NCBI RefSeq assembly: GCF_000224145.3
Contig: NC_020167.2
Coordinates: 2,557,611 to 2,621,610 of the forward strand
Direction of reading: 5' to 3'
DNA length: 64,000 bases
Source of the DNA: Ciona intestinalis
Taxonomy: Eukaryota > Chordata > Ascidiacea > Phlebobranchia > Cionidae
The translations under genes were made by a program, and so were the position numbers. The stretch's first letter is position 1. Each line of letters starts with the position of its first letter. Shown here in pieces: positions 59,701 to 64,000 of this stretch. Below the pieces are notes generated by a model. It was not told where the DNA came from and did not search any database. It worked only from the letters and a program-made list of their open reading frames with translations.

Positions 59701-59941
59701 GTCGGCGATCACTGTTTTCTGTACCTACCTTGTCGTTGTCAGTTCATTTGCGCGCTATTACGCATTGATGATGATTCTATTTTATTTGAGCTCCGGTTAC
59801 CTGCTTGGCGGAGTCGAAAAGCTCGAGATGATTTTGTTTGAACAGTTTAAAAAGCCTCGTCCTTTGTGGGGGCGTAGAAACAGCGGTCGCGGAGAAATAG
59901 GCGGTGGCGACGCTTATTATACTCGATTAAACCGTTCATAA
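56773..59941 (+). CDS. LCLAT1: Lysocardiolipin / lysophospholipid acyltransferase, LCLAT1-like, complete
   Basis: Membrane-bound 1-acyl-glycerophospholipid acyltransferase of the PlsC family, acting in ER/mitochondria-associated phospholipid remodelling. Exons 56773-56958, 57257-57266, 57371-57559, 57961-58092, 58341-58472, 59164-59297 and 59525-59941 give 399 residues, close to vertebrate LCLAT1. The second exon is only 10 nt (codes TCF plus one base); it is needed to join exons 1 and 3 in frame and makes the segment the same length as I recall in vertebrates. Residue 92-97 HRTRLD (within NHRTRLDW) is the NHxxxxD catalytic motif. FAEGTDF at about 170 is the family's EGTD variant. VLQPRTTGFTYFVNHLR and HAVHDVTIAYP are also characteristic. 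A hydrophobic N-terminal segment (about 5-45) and two near the C-terminus (about 310-355) are probable membrane anchors. The two C-terminal ones share the last exon. Confidence 0.93.
57257..57266 (+). CDS. LCLAT1: 10-nt microexon of LCLAT1
   Basis: The bases ACTTGTTTTG sit between a GTGCAG acceptor and a GTAAGT donor. Exon 1 ends in phase 0 and exon 3 enters with two bases of a codon, so they cannot join directly. Ten nucleotides restore the frame (QTQIV-TCF-ELLQGMK). Confidence 0.8.
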
Positions 59942-61639
59942 GAAGACACCAAATAAGCATTATTTTATATTCGCAATCGACGTTGTAATTGCTTCGTGTA
60001 TGCTCACTGCTCAATCAATAATTTGCACCCAATTTAGATTATTAATTCAATTTTACGCTTTGGTTTGACTATTTTATCAACTTCCGCAAAAATCGTGAAG
60101 TTTTAATTTAGTCAAACAGGTTTCATTTTTGAAACCTTTAAAAGTGACAGTTGTTGCAGTAAAATTGTGTGATATTTATTTATTCGTTGTTCCGCACTGT
60201 CAGCAAACGTTAACTAAACGTATCGTAACAGCAATTCGAATAGTAATGAAACTTTAATAATTGTTTTGCGTGTTAAACACATTCGTGTATTGTTTAACGT
60301 TTTTAACAGTTTGTTGTTGCCCACCCTCCCTGTTGAATAAATGTCATTCACTTGTCAACAGTTTGCCAATTGTAACACTTATTAGAATAAAGTCAGCCAA
60401 ATAATTTCATCCAAGATTGAAAAAATGTCCCATCTTTCCCACCCTACTATACATCAATAATTTGCGCTGTTTTCACTTATTTCTGGTTTATACTATTCAC
60501 CTATCCCAGAATATTGAACATCAAAAAAAAGACATAATTAGTATAATTGACAGTTATTGACAGTCAGATGTTGCTTAATTCGTGTGATGAAAATCTATCC
60601 CCATAAACATTAAGCGGTTTTGTATAGATTAAGCAAGTAGATTATGAGTAGTTTTATTCCCGTTAAATGAAGCGTGACCTACTCAATACATATTGGGCAA
60701 GCCGTAAAGGACACATCAAAATGGTCTCCTGCTGAGAATGTTAGCAACGAGAAATATATTTAGCATACTCGGAAGTGCAGAATGACAAACCTGAGGCCAA
60801 TTGCCCCAGTTAATTACAGTTAATAGTGCGCGGTACTTATTATTTGTCGCTGCTATTATTTAATGAGCCAACAAACAGCAATTTTGAACTTTGGAACATA
60901 TGCTAAACAAACTGTGTTAAATCATATTTAGCACCCCGTGTCTTAGTGATGTTGTTATTTGCGAAAGAGCAGGCATAAGCCGACGCACCGTGTGCAACAA
61001 CTTAAAGTTTTAATTCTAAGCCGTGTTTATTAAACCACGGCCTACTATGGGCCTATAAGTGATATCTCTAGTAGACTGTGGATAAACATAGAGAGTATAT
61101 ATTATAAAAAATGGTTTGTTGTTTTCTTTGTAAATTTAAATTTACGCCCGGATTTTAAGTCCAAATGACTGTTTTCGGCCTTCTTTTGTACAAGTTTAAA
61201 ATCTGTAAGTGGTCAGCATATATAGTCTATTATTTGGTTTCCCAGTAAACATTCCAATTTCTGTTCCAATATTTGCATTGATGAGATTGAAGAGAAAGTA
61301 ACGCTATAACATAATGAAAACGACAATCGAGTCACAAATGAGTAAACAACAATCTTCTCTGAGAAGCCTGTTGTTCGGTCGATTTAATCCACTTTAGAAG
61401 AGCTCGAAGGATATGGGATATAACACGATAATTTAAGCATTAATAGGTTATTGGTAATAACGTGCATTGAGATTTATAAAGACGTAATATACAGCAATAG
61501 ATAGTTTGAGTGAGGCATTAATTTCAAAAAAAGTTTACGGCGTAACGCATCACTGTTGCGATTATTGCGTCACAATACATATTAACTGTTGCCAAGAAGG
61601 GTTTAGCTTCCTAGTATTTGTGTTTTAAATTACCTGGAA
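59942..61639. other. Intergenic region LCLAT1 to LRRC74
   Basis: 1.7 kb, AT-rich. LCLAT1 3' untranslated sequence is expected first; AATAAA occurs at about 60335 and 60386. A half MITE lies at 60418-60451. No further gene is seen. Confidence 0.6.
60418..60451. mobile_element. MITE-like fragment, copy k (right end only)
   Basis: Only the right terminal repeat ATGTCCCATCTTTCCCACCC + TACTATA remains. Confidence 0.6.
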
Positions 61640-64000
61640 ATGTCGCCGTTAAATGAATTTTCAAATGAAACCGAAAAAGAAAGTAAAGAAACCGATAACT
61701 TAGAGGACACCCCAGTTAACGAGGTTAAGGTAGGGTATTTTTGTAGCCGTTAATACGCTTATTCTGTTGTTTAATCGTTATATGCAATTTAATAACTGTT
61801 ATTTACATTGACCACAGTAAACTATATATATATATACAGTTTGTACTTTTACAGTTTAGCTGTACCGATTTGGTTTTAATGTCTCATTTACTTACAACGC
61901 TGTTCCTTTATTGTGTCCCGAAGTAATAAATAATTTAATGTGAACAGTTTAAACTTTAAACAACGTCAGTTAATCTAAACTAAAGCGTTTATTGTATTTT
62001 AATTCGAATCATATAAGCCTATACTAGGGAGATATTCTGATTAATGAGTTAAGAAATAGTTAGTAAAATCACTTTATTTAAGTAGTAAGCTAAGTAAATT
62101 CACTTTAGTTTATATATAGGTGTCCGAAACTGCCATAGTGGATGATCCTTTACCAATTGTTCAATTAACAGACGAAGAAGCGTATGATACAGATTTAGAA
62201 ATAGAAGGTTGGTGTTTTATGTTAGGTGTATGAATTAGGTACGTAGTTCATAACTTGATAAAATCAACTGATCGTTTGTTTTTGGTTAATTATTAAGCTG
62301 TAAGCTTATATACATCGCCTTAATTACGACGGACAACACGATTACAAACAATCCACACAACATACATTGCGATTTTTATATACTTTTCTTTTTGGTGATG
62401 GTTTTATTCAAAAAAAAATTAAAAACTTTGTTTTGATAATATTTGTTTCTTGTAGATGAAGGTAGAACCGCATATCGCAGTTTTACAGCTGTTGACATTT
62501 ACTTTAAATCCTGTGAGCAACTCGGTGTCGTGCCTGCTTCTTATTTCGTAACCCACCTTCAACATGAAGTTATGAATATGAGCCATCATGGATTGGGGCC
62601 AAATGGAACAAAAGCCATAGCTGCGCCCCTTGTGGTAACTGTTACAAGATATGCTACCGCCGTATATGAATTCTATATGCTTAAAAATATTTCATATTGT
62701 GTTCTTTTGAAATCACAATATGTTATACACCCAACACCACAAAAAATGAGCACATTGATTAGAGCTGGCCAAGCGCAGAATACGGATTCGCGTGATGACT
62801 GCTGCCACCGTTGTGGGCGTATGTGTTCTTGGGCAAAATTAGTGGCCCATTTAGATTAATAGTCTATTGTGGGTTGTCCAAATTGTGAGCCGTATATTAA
62901 AATAAACGAAAAAAACTTTTTAAAAATATTTGAACATGTTTTATACACACTCTGCAGATAAACACTTCAATTTTGGAATTAAACATCGAGGATAATTGGA
63001 TAACAGCCGAGGGTATGAGAGATATAGCGGATATGTTAATGGAAAACTGCTACATTTCTATTCTGGTAAGTCGAAGTTACACGATCATTGTCCATTGACC
63101 CACTTTGTTTTAAAATGGGATTAGCGTGGCCATAAAACCGGCACGCCGTATGACTTCTCGTTGAAGCGCAATAAATCAGCTTGCTTGGCCTTGTAATACC
63201 ACAGAGTATATAAAAGATCTATAGAGTAAGCAAATATGTTATATTGCCAAAGTTATGATTGTAAACTGTTTAACAAACATCCTGAACTTTAGAACATATC
63301 TCACAACAAACTTGGATCCGAAGGCGCCCGCTACGTTGGTGAGATGCTGCAGGAGAACACTACTTTGCGGACGCTTAATATTTCCCGTAATGATTTTAAA
63401 GATTCTGACGGCCAGTACTTCGCAGAGGCGTTGCGTCAAAACTTCAGGTTAAAAGTAAGTCGTTCATGGTTACAGTCAAGTGATGCAATAGTATATACTA
63501 AATAATGCAGATACGCAAGAGGCGGTGGTTTATCGCCTATATAGGGCTTAGGCGCTGTGTTCTATGCTCGGTGCTATTACCACTGTGGGTGTGTTTGTAC
63601 TATAGGGCAAGACCTTAACAAACTTGTTGTCTGCTCCGCCACGCGATAATAAACCATTATCTTACATTAATAGGAGCTTGACATCAGTGGAAACGAGTTT
63701 TGTGAATTGGGCGGTGAATGGATGGGTCAAGCTATTGCTGCTAACGAAGCGATTGAAACACTTAATCTCAGCTGGAATCACCTGAGATTAAAGGTATGTA
63801 CCGTATGGTTCAAGTGATGTAAAATACGCAGTTTCAGTAACTGCATGAACGCTAAAATAGTGTTATCTTCTATTTTGCTACAATTGTGTCACACATTTGA
63901 ATCAAACCTATTTTATAGTGGCTTTGTGTAATAAGTAGCATTCAAACTTGACTGCAGTGTTTTACTGTTACATTTAGGGAGCACTTGCAGTGTGTGCTGG
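61640..64000 (+). CDS. LRRC74A: Leucine-rich-repeat protein, LRRC74-like (5' part; runs off window)
   Basis: Exons 61640-61729, 62120-62207, 62456-62634, 62958-63065, 63293-63454, 63674-63793 and 63978 to the edge join in frame. The N-terminus is acidic and low-complexity (MSPLNEFSNETEKESKE). Exon 3 carries YFKSCEQLGVVPASYFVTHL and HHGLGPNGTKAIAAPLV, the N-terminal cap pattern I associate with LRRC74A/B. Leucine-rich repeats of the ribonuclease-inhibitor type follow (ILELNIEDNWITAEGM, LRTLNISRNDFKDSDG, ETLNLSWNHLRLKGA). From exon 3 on, each intron is in phase 0, one or two repeats per exon. Function of the family is not known to me. A versus B paralogue cannot be decided here. Confidence 0.88.

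Noticed and set aside
1..64000. CRISPR arrays, bacterial operons, phage or viral genes, rRNA
   Set aside because: None seen; all genes are intron-type animal genes and the repeats are transposon-like or simple.

Overview
The window is nuclear DNA of an animal with GT-AG introns. The most likely source is a solitary tunicate of the genus Ciona. I infer this from the compact, AT-rich layout (introns of roughly 0.1-1 kb), chordate-like proteins, an abundant short inverted-repeat element, and gap-flanking duplications typical of assemblies of very heterozygous genomes. Species was not tested by any search. Exons were placed by hand from GT/AG sites, reading phase and resemblance to known families. 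All junctions keep frame except where stated.

Layout. 44-26060 (minus): a RhoGEF of the ARHGEF17/TEM4 type with a 4.2 kb first coding exon, then DH and PH exons, running off the left edge. Its DH/PH region appears twice (7823-10676 and 10802-13658) on either side of a 125-N gap. This looks like two unmerged, probably allelic, contig ends rather than a real duplication. 26061-30144: intergenic, with two MITE-like elements. 30145-43583 (minus): a complete 27-exon DCTN1 (dynactin p150Glued). 44568-47729 (minus): complete five-exon ARL2; its first intron holds an antisense, broken thymidylate-kinase-like copy. 48096-49607 (minus): intronless UTP15. 49691 (plus): a possible first exon of an unidentified gene, divergent from UTP15. 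50986-51345 (plus): intronless TMEM254-like membrane protein. 51508-56221 (minus): complete 11-exon PDE10A-like dual-GAF phosphodiesterase. 56773-59941 (plus): complete LCLAT1-like acyltransferase with a 10-nt microexon. 61640-64000 (plus): 5' part of an LRRC74-like leucine-rich-repeat gene.

The genes are ordinary housekeeping and signalling genes: microtubule motor adaptor, tubulin/ARL2 GTPase, rRNA processing, cyclic-nucleotide hydrolysis, phospholipid remodelling and Rho activation. I see no operon-like functional cluster. Three close arrangements are notable: UTP15 and the 49691 exon diverge with 83 bp between start codons, PDE10A and LCLAT1 diverge with 551 bp between starts, and TMEM254 and PDE10A converge with 162 bp between stops.

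Repeats: at least eleven copies or remnants of one roughly 110-200 bp inverted-repeat (MITE-like) family, a second 281-bp inverted-repeat element, two short palindromes, small tandem repeats, a cluster of TGACGTCA palindromes, and one possible tRNA-derived SINE. I found no previously undescribed gene system. The most useful observations are the false duplication, the LCLAT1 microexon and the antisense kinase pseudogene.
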